64,000 nt of DNA from Theocolax elegans (taxonomy: Eukaryota > Arthropoda > Insecta > Hymenoptera > Cerocephalidae): positions 90,051,986 through 90,115,985 of the forward strand of contig CM047426.1 of assembly GCA_026168455.1 (NCBI GenBank). The letters run 5' to 3'. Every line of letters begins with the position of its first letter. Positions within the stretch are counted from its first letter, which is position 1. Made by a program: the position numbers and the translations under genes. The notes beneath the pieces were generated by a model, which saw only the letters and a program-made list of their open reading frames with translations, ran no database searches and was not told the DNA's origin. Below are positions 26,085-39,700 of this stretch, in pieces.

Positions 26085-29000
26085 TTAAACACAAACGTAC
26101 ACTACAAAAACACAACCATGTACACACAATACGCGTACCGTAATAAATGCACATGGAACGACGAGGAGGATTTTTTCTACTGTAGCGATTACGAATTATC
26201 GAAGGCTAATGTTGTTTCGCGTATATGAAGAAAATAATAAAAAAAAAAATAAAATAAAATAAAATAAAAGAAATGGGATTTACCAATTACCACCACTTCC
26301 AATATTATTATAATATATATATAATGTGTCAGTTGTATAAAAGATATAAAAAGTGTATTTTCAATATTGAAACAAGTCTTACCAATCTCAAAACCTATTT
26401 CTACTGAAACACGTACAAAGATTAAACAATATATATTCAATTGATTTATACACAATGTTAGATTTCTTTAATTTTAAGCTTCTACACAAAAAAAATGAGA
26501 GACAAGTGATGAGAAAGGATTATACGAAAAAATCATTGCAGAATGTTTTTAAATATGTGTTAAATATTTTAAATATTGTGAAGACATTTTTTAAACAATA
26601 AAAGTATTTCAAACAAAAAAAAACGTTTTACACGATTACCTACGATACGTTTTACTTTTTCTGTCATCCCCTTTTTTACGTCATCTAGTGTTTGATTTTT
26701 TTTACTTTGTCAGTTTATATACGATTTTCATTTGTTTTCAGTAGATAGTTGGTATTGATTTTTTTTTCGTAATATTTGGATACAATATATTTGTTAAATC
26801 TAATGTAGTTAGTATAATTTTGCTTTAAATTGAAGAAAAGCGCATGGATCTATTATTTCAAACATGAATAATTATACAGTTATTTATTTTTCTTTGGATT
26901 GTGTAGTCTAGCAACTGAGTATTCAGCATTGAAGATGTACAAAACGTTACTAGTTAATTGAATTATTTTAATTTTCAAATTAAATTATTGATCATTCCAT
27001 TATTAACATAACGATCTATAATTCACTCAATACGCATTTACATTTTTATTTACTTTTATCACATACAAAAATAATTCAATAAACAGTTAATTTGACGTTT
27101 AATTGTAATTGCAATAAATATAAATATTAAGATTTTTTAAATGCAACGTTGTGTAGTGACGTATATATTTGAAAGATTGGTCAGAAAAACAGGTTGGAAA
27201 ACTCGCGATTCGTGACGGCTTATCGGGTGCGATATGGATACGCGACGCGTCGATTCCAAAAGGGAGAAAAACGGCTTGTTGTCACAGCTGCTAAGGTACT
27301 CGAATAGTTCGCGGCTTCGATATACTGTGGCTTTATACGCATCGATTGATACTTTTTATTTTCCGTATTGTCCACGGACATTACTAACAATATGTCAGTC
27401 ATTGCTTTTTATTAAAACTGTATTTTTTAGTAGCTGTTTTTTTATAATATTTAACGTTAACTTTCTTATCAAGGTTGGTAATTGGTAAAGAAACCATAAT
27501 ACTTCTATTTTTCAAATACTTTTCATGATGGTATTCTACCTTTTCAAAATGATTTGATAAATGTAAACATGAATTTATTAATTATGTAATATGTAATCTT
27601 CAAATTTATTTCATATATATTTACTTGAACGTTATAAAAAGAAATCTTATACATTTGTGATATAATTTATCGTATTTTACGCACAACTTTCACATCAATT
27701 ATAACTTCGCTCACTTGATATACCAACACTCGTTATCACAGATATAATATTGATTTTCATTCAAGATACACTCAACAGCTCCAATTCTAATATACCGAAC
27801 CCGTCAATTCCAACCTACATATTAAAAAAAAACGCAATTAAATTCACAACAACAGCAAGATACAACAATCTATCTCTCTTTGAACAAAGGAAAAAAAAGG
27901 ATAATTACACACACCACCACGAGTTTTAATACAAAGCTCTGCGCCTTCGGAATCGCCGGTCTTGAATCCCTCCTTATTAGAAGAAATTAAAATGAAAATC
28001 GCTCGCGCACAATTCATTGAAAGCGTGCAAAGGATATATAGAACGCGCCGCACCCTAAAGCACAAATCAATTCGCTTATAACAGTCACACATATATGTAT
28101 GTATACGCATATGTATATGTATATATATGCTCGAGGTTCAACGCTCGAAGCTTATACAACTTGTTGACGTCGAATATGCGACGATAACCCGTTCCATCGA
28201 AGCTTTGCACGTTTTTCATGCTTGTAATAAGTGTTTTCAACATTAGTCATTAACAACAAGAACAACAACTATTGAAAACACTCATAGGGTATAAGAATTT
28301 TTTGGCTGTTTTGTTATCGATAGGGTACGTATTAAAAAAAACGTTTGTAACCCTTGGCAATATATATAATAATTTTATTTTTTCTATCGATATAAACCCG
28401 ATAAAAATTGATCGTCGGTGTAATAACGTTATACGGTTAGGAGGCTTGTATAAAGTTATTATCTTTTTTTTATTATTATTTTATTTTTTCATACAATGAC
28501 AATTCTCTTGTAAACGTGTGTTGTTATTAAAAGAACCTCTTAAGATACGCAAGTGTAGTTTCTAGATTTAACTTTAATCATTCATATAGGGCTTACTTAC
28601 ATTATAATTAAGAGCATATTTAATCATTTGTATATCACGCGTACGTATATAAATAAAGATAAACCTAAGTTTCTTCTATACTTTTTCTCGTGACATTAAT
28701 TGACGAATCGATGTAGCGCATATTTACTTTGCATCAATTGTATAATTTATTTTTCTAGTTGCTTGATAAATATTAAAAGTAACTCCGCTTATTTGTTTTA
28801 TTATACCGCAGAAAACCAATTATTTTACCATGAAAAATAGGAATTTTAAATGTACTGTTATTTAACAAACAAAGAAAAGTGGTATCGAATAAATTTAAAT
28901 TACTAACTAACCATCGATTCGATCAACAATGTCACGATGCACGCAGACGCACACATAATCATCAAAATCGCACAATACGTTATATATACTTATAATATTA

Positions 29001-30879
29001 CAATATCCGCATGTATATCGGATGCATATAAATTTATATATGTAAAACACCTTTTTTTCAAATAGTTGTGTATTTACCGCATACAAATAATTTTGAGTGA
29101 CCATAGTATTTTAGTCGGTCGTTATTAGGGGCGCTATGGACGACGTGTGTAGCTTAGCAATAGTGGTCGTAGAAGTAGATAAATCATTACAAAAAAAACA
29201 TGTTAATCAAAAAATAAATAATAGCGTGTTTGAAGAAAAAAAAGCATCACCAGCTTCCCGCATAATAGTCATCACGTATATTGTTATACACAATATATAT
29301 TGTTGCTTGTAAAAAGCGACATAATACGTGTTATATATATATAAAAAATAAAATGCTAATTGAATAATAATACACATACATTTATAAAATTAATAGTTAA
29401 AAGTTAACAAAAATCGATCGAATATCTTGCTTACTTTTGCGAGAATACGATCGATCTTTGTTTTTTTTCTGATGATAACTGATCAAGTAAATATTTATAT
29501 ATCACGTATGTGCATATAATATAGTAAAAAAAGTTTTAAACTCATTTAAATTCATCCCTTGATCGAAGAGTCTTGTATAAGTAGGTTTCTTCATAGCTAT
29601 AAAAATTTTGATTGACACGCACACCTCCTTGCACTCAACGTCTTTGTCCTCCCATTATATATATACATAATATACCGAACGGGTATGCCCGCACTGAGAA
29701 GCACGCAATCTATAAATTGTCTTTGTCAATTTTCTTTAATATAATTAATTATGTATTTTTTTTATCGTGTACTATTGTTTCACGTTAAATTTCCATCGTT
29801 ATTTATCAAACGATCGAAGACGATGGTTTTAATTAAATTTTCATTATAATCTCGAGTTTATTCGAGCTTAACGAGTATTTATATTAGTGTAATTTTGCAT
29901 CAATGCATTGGATATTATAAACATTATTTTTATAAATAATTATTTGCTCACTCGGATATATTCAGCTTGGTTATTATTACATATAAATATACTAATTAAT
30001 TTGTGTTTCGTTTTATGGTTTGAATCAATTATAACGAACGTATTAATATTATTTGAAGCGCACGAAATAAATATACCAATTTCTATAAAACGCACTCTAA
30101 TATATTGGTACACGCGTATTGATAAGTGTTAAAAGAGAAAGTGAGACTAATGATCGAATTAAATTTTGCTTCTCAGAGTGTCAAGGAATCATCCCATCGC
30201 GCAATTATCACGCAAACATAAACACGTACACACAGCACTTGTATGCTCTTATTCATATTCTCTGTTGAAAATATAAGATGTACTTGTACAGAATATATAT
30301 ACATATAGATGACACGTAACATTTACAGAGTAAAGGAGAGAGAAAGTGTGCTAAAGAGAGAGAGAGAAAGATAAATTGAATGGAAAAAAATTCTAAAAAA
30401 AGTATATAATTTTGTATACCATATGGAATAAAGTTGAAAACCTAGAACTAAACGTACCGATGTACGATCAGCAAGCGCAATCAACTAAATCGAAAACGTT
30501 CAAAATTAACGAGGATTTATCACTGAGATAACCATTAAATCAATACAGTCACGCATTACTCGCCAATATACTCGAAACTTCCCTCGTACTTACTCCACAT
30601 CTTAAATTTCAAGGTTTCGCCGAACTTGTTGTTTCTCGTATATTCGTTATACAGACATATTTATGTACCCAGACACTCAACCCCACACACACACACGCAC
30701 ACACCAGCTCTGCGCGTATAAATAATCGGCCCGTCATTGTTGAAGATTTCATAGCGATTGCGAACGTTGTTGAAACAATAAAAAATAAACCTACGATGCG
30801 CAAAATAATAACAATAAAAAGAAGAAAGAGAGAAAGAAAGTGAGAAAAAAGTGCCTCGGAAGGCACAAGAATTTTACGA

Positions 30880-31270
30880 TCGAGTGGGATTCCTGAGTAT
30901 ACGAGAGAAAGAAGGAAGGAAAGAGAGAGAGAGATAGAAGGAGAGCGCGAGCGTGGAAGGTGGGCGGGCAGGGAGCAGGGGGAGAGGGTGAGAGCCGGAA
31001 AGACGTAATAAAAACGAGGCGTAAACCGGGAATTTCGTTTCCGCGAGGTGGAGGAGGCGGTGGAAGAGGAGCGAGTGGAGAATAGTCGATATAAGGAGGA
31101 ATAAACGACATTCTCGGTTTCATCCCTTCTCCTTCTGGTTTTCGAAATTCTCGCGTCGTTGTCGTCGCTGTCGAGGGAAGTAAAATGGCCAATTTACTCG
31201 CGCGGAGAAGGCGAGAGGAGGGACGAGGGGAACAGTGTGGGGGGGGGGCGTAGGTGCGGGCAGGTGGCTT
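30880..31270. other. Purine-rich GC island with a G10 run
   Basis: About 390 bases with strong purine bias on the + strand (gga, gag, ggaag units), much GC-richer than the flanks, including ten consecutive G at 31239-31248. A TATAAA lies just after it at about 31317. The overlapping ORFs are Ser/Pro- or Arg/Gly-rich translations of biased DNA and match nothing. It could be an enhancer or promoter, or a structured RNA segment; I cannot decide. Confidence 0.4.
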
Positions 31271-32262
31271 ATTATACGTCGAGGTGCAAACACACGACAA
31301 GAGATAAAGAGAACCATATAAAATGTCACGCGGTACGTTCTAATTTTCACCTTTATATATATTTATCGATCGTATGTATAAAATTTTTCTTTTCTTTTTC
31401 GGATGGTCCGAATTATTGATACTGCTAGTGTTTTCGATAAGAATCTATTTTTTAATTTTATCTTCTCTATTTAAAGTAATAGCTTTTTAAGCTACATTTT
31501 TTTCGCAGTGCGTAAAAAAATACAGATGGAAAACTAAACTTATCAACCATTATTATAACAATTTATTTTTCATTCTTGCAGTGAAATTAAATTGTAGTTT
31601 ATATTATTAAAATTTATGTGTTTTAATGAAAGCAAAAGGTTTATCTATAATTAAATATTATCTTTTTCAAACAATACACGTGATTGACATTAAAATTTAC
31701 TCTATATATAATTTTACACTAATTTAAAATGAACTCCAATAACGTCGTATACAATATAAAACAATAAAAAATATGCGTACCAGAAAACAGTAAAAATTGC
31801 AGAAACCGATACTCATCCCACGATACCATTCGTATCCCCTGTGTAGATATATACACTTACATGTGCACGAAAGAAAAGGCAGAAAATCCGTAAAAAGTGT
31901 AGGGAATCCAAAAGTCGGAAATAATAAAAGAGAATGCGTGATACCAGTGTAATCCGAGTGCGCCAAGATTTTCACCCTTCTTCCTATCCTCCAAGACTGA
32001 CTGTTTCTTCTCGAATACGACGCGCGAATCTCTTGCGTGCGCGTCTTTCGTGATTTTTTTCATATACATACACCAACGGTTATAAACGAAACCACGGCGA
32101 GTTTCCTTTTTCCGCTCGAGTTATATTTAATGGAAATAATAAAAATGCTGAAAAAACTATACATATATATAAAACAAAGACTTTTGCCAACTTTGACGTT
32201 GATGTGTATAATCTATATTGTATACTATATTGCTCTTGACATTTTTCAAAAAAAAAATTAGT

Positions 32263-32265
<3 letters not shown>

Positions 32266-32308
<43 letters not shown>

Positions 32309-32311
32309 GAG
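32266..32311. repeat. (AG)n microsatellite
   Basis: Twenty uninterrupted AG units at 32266-32305, followed by tgagag. Confidence 0.9.
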
Positions 32312-33066
32312 TATGGAATGTGAAGTTTTAAATCAAGTATAATAGCGGTTAGTTTAAACAAGAAACGAGATTTATCACGCGTAAAAACAAATAGGCACTT
32401 TTACATAATACAATAATTGTATCGACATGTGATGTACATCCTTACTAACCTTCGAAGAGCTTCGTGAGATACAAATATATACATTTCTTCATGCAAAATT
32501 ATTCATTTTTTCAAAATTTGTGTATCGCTAACTTTAACGAATCGTACAGTATTTTTACGAAATTAAAATCCTAAAAGTTAAAATCGAAGAAATAAAGAAA
32601 ATTGATCACGAGGCTCTTCTCAACCAGCTCACAATATACATACGTGTACACCTAACTATTATCCCCATTAATATAGAAAAAAAAATAGTAAAAATAAACC
32701 AAGTCACAATTATAGAAATGTTTAATCTTGCGTATATAAATTCATAACACCGATCTCGAGAATTGTTGTCCTCTGCAGCAGGTTGGCTCGTGTTCCAATT
32801 TACTTAAAAAAATAAATAAAAAGACAAAGAAACAAACAAAGAATTCATTACGAATATTATTCTGATATAAGCTTTTTTAAGGAGAGGTGATGGATTTTAA
32901 AAACTAAGGATTTAAAAGTTAAAAATAAAGTAATAATAATAATAAAAAACTGTTATGATTCAGCACAAATTAACGACGGTTCATAGATTTAAAAATATAG
33001 TATTCTCAAGGACTCTATATGCTTTTTACCGTGAATAAGGCTCTAAACCAGTGTATTAACGAAAAA

Positions 33067-33072
<6 letters not shown>

Positions 33073-33111
<39 letters not shown>
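33073..33111. repeat. (AG)n microsatellite
   Basis: About nineteen uninterrupted AG units. It lies 770 bases from the similar tract at 32266, in the same orientation. Confidence 0.9.
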
Positions 33112-33114
<3 letters not shown>

Positions 33115-33352
33115 GAGTGCTTGTAATAATAATAATGAACAAATTACACGGAGGTTTCGTACTTTTGTGAAACGTGATGATGCGAACGTCGATATACTGT
33201 TTTCTTATTGCGGACATAAAAAAGTATGTCATAATGTGTGTTACAATTAAAAAAAATTAAATAAAACAGTGATTAATCCGCGAGAGTTGATTTTTGTACC
33301 GATGCGAGTAAAGTCCAAGTGTTTGAACAGAGAATGATACACTCACAAATAC

Positions 33353-33387
33353 ATACACGCACACACACACACACACACACACACGCA
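33353..33387. repeat. (AC)n microsatellite
   Basis: Twelve uninterrupted AC units at 33361-33384, flanked by catacacgc and gcatat. Confidence 0.85.
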
Positions 33388-36300
33388 TATTAATCGTTAA
33401 TTATCGCGTTGAGTTTGAACGATAATGTTGAGGTAAAGCTTGGGGTAACCAAAATTAATTTTTTCAAAGGTAATATATATATATATGTATCTATATACAT
33501 GGATAATGAAAGAATTTTGGTGGTGTATCAACACGGAGCTATTATAAAAAAAAATAAAAACACGATAAATATATAGCTGTGTATAAAATAACATTTTTCG
33601 AAGCGGAACTTAGGCATTCCAATATAATGCGATATATACATTTAAAGGTAATTGATAACAATGAAAAAAAAAATTAATTCTAACTCTATTCTATCTCTAT
33701 ATTCTTCTACCGATTATATTTTTCTATTATATTTGTACGTTGAATTATAGACTCTAATCGACCAAGCGTCGTGCTTGCGGTAATGCAACGTTGATGAAGA
33801 TTAAATAAACAAAAAAAAAAGTAAAAATAAAAGTGAACGATGAACGCGTTACGTTTCATTGGTTTCAAACGGTTTTTCCATCTAAATTTTTATGATTATT
33901 AATCTAGTTTTAGATTGATTTAGATTAGTTAACACTTTTTTACGCATTAGTTAAGTATAAATACAAAATTTCCCGAATTTATATGAATAAGATAAGAAAA
34001 ATAATACAGGTAATAAATCGCGTAAAATTATTATTTACAATTAAACGGTGTACATAACGACAAATTATCACGTTTCTGCTAACTCGAAGAAGAAATAATT
34101 TCAAATTAAGAACAAATAGAATAGTTCGATATTTTAATCAATCCCTCTATTCTAATGAATTTTCTCTTTATATACACATTTATATATATACATACGAAAT
34201 CAATTTTACTTCGAAAAAGAAAATGCAAGCGAATGCTTATAACGAAGCGCGGCTTGAAAATAATTAAATAATCGCTTTATTAAAATATCGATCGATTCAA
34301 TTCGTATTATTCGACTATACATAAATACATACATTTCAGAAAGAAAAATATATTGAATTTTACATTCCGTTAAATTTAAATGAATATACAATGGAAATGC
34401 CATTTTTCGTACGATAAATTAAAACGCATCAGTTGAATCTGGCAGATGCAATTAAAATCAAAATTATACAAGTATGTACGTATGACTATCGAAATACTGA
34501 TAATTATTTGTCAAAAGGCACATCATTACGTATTCACGAAGGAATATCTAACGATATTTCGAAAATGACGTTATTGATTGAGCTCGTATAGAAATCAGCA
34601 AACAATATTTGATCAATTACAATCTGCATATAATTCACGATATTATCAAAATCAAATCCAATTTGTATATGGTTTCGATACAACGAAAGAACAAACATTT
34701 TAATATCCGAGAAAAAGAAAAGTGGCATTTTCACTCTTACTTTTAAACGTATCGTACGTTCGTCGGATCTTACCAAGCAGGATAAACAAATAATAAGTAA
34801 ATAAAAGATTTCTTCCGAAGTTCCGGATCGCAAGCCGAATAAAACAAAATAAATTTCGAAGCGATGACGTTTCGCGATAAATTACAATAAATTCACGCGA
34901 AATGAAAAGAAAACGTATGGATAAAGAAACGTCTCCTTCTATACACTTGAACAGCAACAAAGAAGAAAAAAAATAATAATAACTCTTATATACACCTTTT
35001 TCAAAACACCTATGAAAATGTTTATCTCGACCAAGTTGCGAAATCGCACCCACCGAAATGAATCAAGAAAGCAGACACAATAAGAGAGTGTAAATTAACG
35101 AATTAACGAAAGAGTCACGCAAAATCAAACTTTTGATCTAAAAATAAAGAATGGGCGGACAAAAAAAGTATGAATTTAGAAGAAAAAAAAAGTATCGATA
35201 TACTGTAAAACCGTTAAGGAGACATTGGGGGTTGCGCGCGAAATTTGAAAAAAAAGTAAACACGCCAACGTATTTCTCTGTTATAACTCTTTTTTCATTG
35301 ATAAAAAAAAATACGTTGTCGAAGGGATAGCCAAAAGTAACAAAGCGCAGCTCCCAATAGTCGATTCACGTTTGTTTGGTTTTTTATTATCAGAAATTTC
35401 TATTTTTCCATAATATTATACGATAATAAGGGACGAATATTTACTATTGAATAAGTAAGTGAGTGCGACGAGTGTTTTAGAGGTAAGGGATATTGCGACG
35501 AAAAAAAAAATAAGAAACAAATAAATTTGCACAAGGATCGCCAATAACGTCGCGATCATCAATTGTCGAACGAAATAAAAAGAATAAAAAAAAAATAATG
35601 CTTGTTGTTAAGGCAACGGATGATTGTGAAACCATTGCGAATGTATTTGCGACAAGAGAGGGGAGAAAAAGACAATTTTTTTCTTGTTATGAACTAAGTG
35701 TGCCTAGTCAATAGAAATATATCTGGTCAATTTTAATATTACATATATAAATATATATATATAAATATTATATATTATTACGATTGTATTATTTAAACTT
35801 GATACCGTAATTATAATGTGGAATAACAAAATAAAAAAAAAACCTATCGGAGAGATAATGAAAAAGAATAAAAAAAAAAGAAATCAAGTAAACTTAAAAA
35901 TAATGATACGACAATGATTGTGCTGTGTTGTACTACGAAATGTTGGCCTGTGACTTATATTTGTAGCTATATACAATACGTACATTAACAATATATTGTA
36001 GGTTGTGCCATTTTTGAACCGTCGATCAAAGTTGATGATAAAAACTTCGAGTCGGATGTGTAATAGCGTTTTTTCAACAATCCAACAGCAAACTGGATTT
36101 TGACATTATACGAATGAACAAAACATTTTTTGCAAGATACCGAGGAACTACGTGAAAATTTCGCCAGAAGCCGGTTTTTGGTTCCTAAAAGTAAAATAAA
36201 CAAAGAGAGAGAGAAAAAAAAAGAAATTCTGTCGAAAAAAAATTCGTCGGTGTTGTTCGTAGTGTATAAAGCGAGGCACGAATATTTTTTCTATGACTCG

Positions 36301-36559
36301 AGATATCCCCTCTCCTACACATTATAACTGCCCTGAACGTCAAGTACCCTTGTACGCGAATTTTCTTCGTGCGTCCCCCCCATCCGCCCCCACGGACAAA
36401 AAAAAACGAAAAAAAAAAGAATCACCCTGTTACTTATGCAAAATCAAAGATGTTAACCGGTTATATTGGCTCGTGCGCCCGCGATGAACGTTAAATTAAA
36501 CCACACAGAGATAAAAAAATGAAAAAAAAATGTAAAAAAATGAAGTTTTGCGATTGTCA

Positions 36560-36715
36560 TATCAAGGTTGATTATATACAATATAAAAGGGCTATTTATT
36601 TAGGATATGTATAAAAACTAAATGGTCTGTTTTAATGTGTCACGGGCTACGCGTACTGTACTATAATATCTAACAATAAAGTATTTTGTTTGCTTCAATG
36701 TGACGTTAAATTTTA
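36560..36715 (+). terminator. Candidate distal poly(A) site on the + strand
   Basis: AATAAA at 36675-36680 is followed within 15 bases by a T/G-rich element (gtattttgtttg), as a eukaryotic cleavage site requires. An AU-rich ctatttattta element lies about 85 bases upstream. The long homopolymer-rich domain stops here and the texture changes downstream. It is the best-formed 3' end I saw between brat and BRWD3 on this strand, and a candidate distal end for a brat mRNA or for an independent noncoding RNA. Confidence 0.45.
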
Positions 36716-39700
36716 TTGTAGATTTTATTATATACCCTTACACGTTATCCTTTTATTATACGCACGTACAATGTGTGTACACGTCATATTTCGAGCGAGT
36801 AATAAATTCAATAAACAAGGTAAGTTTCATTTGTAAATTATACGATATTATAATTTGATTAATCATTATAATTGTATTCAATGCAAAAATGGATTCGTTA
36901 TATGTTTTTTTAACAAAACAATTTAACTGCCGATGTTGAGAATTATTAAAACAAAAATAGTTAACTTTACGAAATTTTATTTTGAGTAAGTTTATTCCTA
37001 CTCATTTACGTTTTACTTTTAAAAAATAATAAATATAATTTATTTAATATTTTTAGTTACTAATTAACATTTTGCATAAAAATTTCAAAGTTGTATTAAA
37101 AGTATTTTTATATCGCACATACTTTAACTTTGTTAATTTTGATAAAGAAGTATTTAAAACTTTGTATTAGTTCTTATCAACAACTAACAAAAACAATAGG
37201 TATTATGTGATAATGCACGAATTAAGCAACAACAATAACAATAAAAATAATAAAGGAAAGAAAACAAATACTGGAAAACACTATTTATACAATGTCGAAG
37301 AAGCATTGAAATAAAATATGAATAACTTGAGTGAAAATAGGAAAGAAAGTTTGTCGAAACTCGTCAATATTTCAAAATGAACCATCGAAATACTTTCGAT
37401 CGTGAAAAATCGGATAAAAAGAGGGAAACTAGTCGGCGATCACCCCTTGAATCATTCAAAAGGTATACGATCGCTAATTCACGTCAAAATAAAATAAAAC
37501 GAACGAACGGAAAATCAATGCCACAAAGTCGAGAGCCAATGCATTATTAACTCACGCAAAGAGAGGTGGAGAGAGGTAGGGAGAGAGAGAGAGAGAGACG
37601 CGCCGAAGTAATTTTATTCATCGGGTAAGAAAAGAAGAGCCTAAGGGGCGATTTCTCGAGCGAGTATAGATATAAAAAGAAGCCGAGGGAAGGGCAAGTG
37701 GGTATAGGAACGTAGTCGCACCAGCGTGTTTCGATTTTCCTCGCGCTGCCACGACGGTGTAGCTTAGTGATTAATCGCGGACGGCCAGAGGCAGGGAGTC
37801 GTCATCGTGTACGTGTACACACGGAGGGTCCGTATGTAACCGACCCTCGGAGGAGAACAACCGGTCGTGGGTCAATGGCACTGCTCTTTCTTACGCCATA
37901 AAGAATGAGAAAGGGAAGGGAGAGTATAATCGCTCGGTCGATGCTTGTTGCTGCGACCTTCTCTTCTTCATCGTTCGAATGAGCCTCGAGGGGGTGGACA
38001 AATCGACGGTGGGAGGACATTTTTCGGCTCTTAGATCTGATCAAACTCGTTTGTTGCGCATACGTACTTGCTATTCATCTTCTGCGCCGTTCGTACAACT
38101 TTTTCCCTTTTCCTTTTTTCCAATATTATTATCTTATTTTGCAAGATTATTTCATTTGATTGCAACGCGCATATGCAACCTTCAATAAATCAATAGTTAA
38201 CGATCAACAAATTATTTCGTATACCAACTCTGTTTATTACTTTATCATAAATTAAAATTATTTTATTTATTATTACTTTACATTTTTACCGATTTCAATC
38301 ACGAAACTAAACGAAAAAGAAAAAAAACAATTACTTGAATAACCGATGAAGCAAAGTAAAAAAAAAGAAAAGTAGCCCAAAAACGTAATAAATGATAAAA
38401 ATAATATCTCGGGGTAACAAAAATATCCCGTCCGTAATCGAAAAAGATGATTGAGTTTAACGAGAGGAGTAAAAATCGAGCTAGGATTTGGTCAACGGCC
38501 TGGATCGTATCGCATCGAGCGATCTACGTCCGAGCGAACGTCGACCTCGACTACTGGTGGAACTTGCCGGGTTACGCGTTGAGTCTTTGCGCTCCCGTAA
38601 ACTTGGATCATTTGGATGAAGAGAGACGTGGAAAACGATTGTTATCTCTTGGTACACGCGGTTATCCTGCAACTATAACAAGATATAACTCGTGTTTCTC
38701 TTACTTCCGCTATTTACGTGTATCCGTGGTTCGCTTGAATTTAAATAGTTGAATAATACCATACCATTTACTGGATTTAATTGACTTTACAGATTTTACC
38801 TCCAAACTTTTAAATAGTCTATTTTCTTTTTAAGAGCCAATCTTTACTTTTTATTGTATTTAATATTTAAATAATCCGGGGTATCGATCTCTGTGTAACT
38901 ATTATTTAATGCGCGATTAATATAATTTATAATCTACGAGTCTAAAGATTTAAAATATACACCAAGTATAAGTAATATTAGATCTCGTTACTAGGTAAGA
39001 GCGCTGATTAAAAATGAGTTAATTTTAAATCGTCGTCTAGCTAGAGACTAATTCTATACCTATATACATTTATATTTAAAATTTGAATGACTTTCAATTT
39101 AATCTTTTAAAATGATTTTCGATCGTTATAACATATAATTTTATTCGAAATAATAATGCATTAATCTACATTAACAATCTATTTTTAAACAAAATTTGAT
39201 TACATCGAAAGCAGTGTTACTATACTTTCTTAATATTAATCTTTCTCCGGTAAAAATAAAATCTCTCTCTAACAGACTTGAAAAGTGACAGGAAGAAAAT
39301 GACCCTCGAAGGGACGTATATAAATTCTGAGAAAAAAAAATTGATCAGCAATGCGATTCTAAATGAAAAAGAGAGAGCTCGAGCTTATCAACAACGGGTC
39401 ATTCAACCCTCGGTCGAACCCTCGGTTTTACACGTATACGATGCTTCTCTCGGACGATTTGTCCGGAATCTCGCAAGCTCGCTCCCCTTGTATATATACA
39501 TCGACTTTTCCACTGTCCCGTTCATTATCGCCTCTCCCTTCCCTCTCAATTTCTCACTACTTCAATCTCTATATATATATATATATACATATATACACGT
39601 TTTCTTCGGTCTCGCTCAAATGTTTGCACTCGAAGCTTTTCTAGCCAACCCTTCACGTCGATTTGTATAGTTTACATACGAGCTTTAGGGGCGTGAACGA

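Larger units (their letters stand above)
12031..36700 (+). other. Putative extended brat 3' UTR or noncoding RNA region
   Basis: Nearly 25 kb with no credible coding exon on either strand. It is AT-rich, with abundant A7-A12 runs on the + strand from about 13.8 kb onward (more T runs before that), dozens of microsatellites and small GC-richer islands (about 15.65-15.76, 16.97-17.02, 20.24-20.36, 20.66-20.85, 30.88-31.27 kb). Its homopolymer-rich texture ends at 36.7 kb, just past a textbook poly(A) signal on the + strand. Brat is one of the Drosophila genes with a neural-specific extended 3' UTR, so a continuous UTR is one reading. Independent noncoding transcripts or plain intergenic DNA are the alternatives. 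Confidence 0.3.

Noticed and set aside
30711..30740. TATAAATA with a TCATT initiator-like motif
   Set aside because: The spacing (about 19 bases) is too short for a functional TATA-initiator pair.
13084..36500. Many TGTATATA (Pumilio-like) matches in the desert
   Set aside because: Those I looked at mostly lie in TA/TG microsatellites and are expected by chance; no cluster outside repeats was convincing.
38447..38752. 101-residue ORF in a GC-rich intergenic patch
   Set aside because: Composition-driven; no recognised domain and no splice-linked partner exon. Kept only as part of a GC-rich patch finding.
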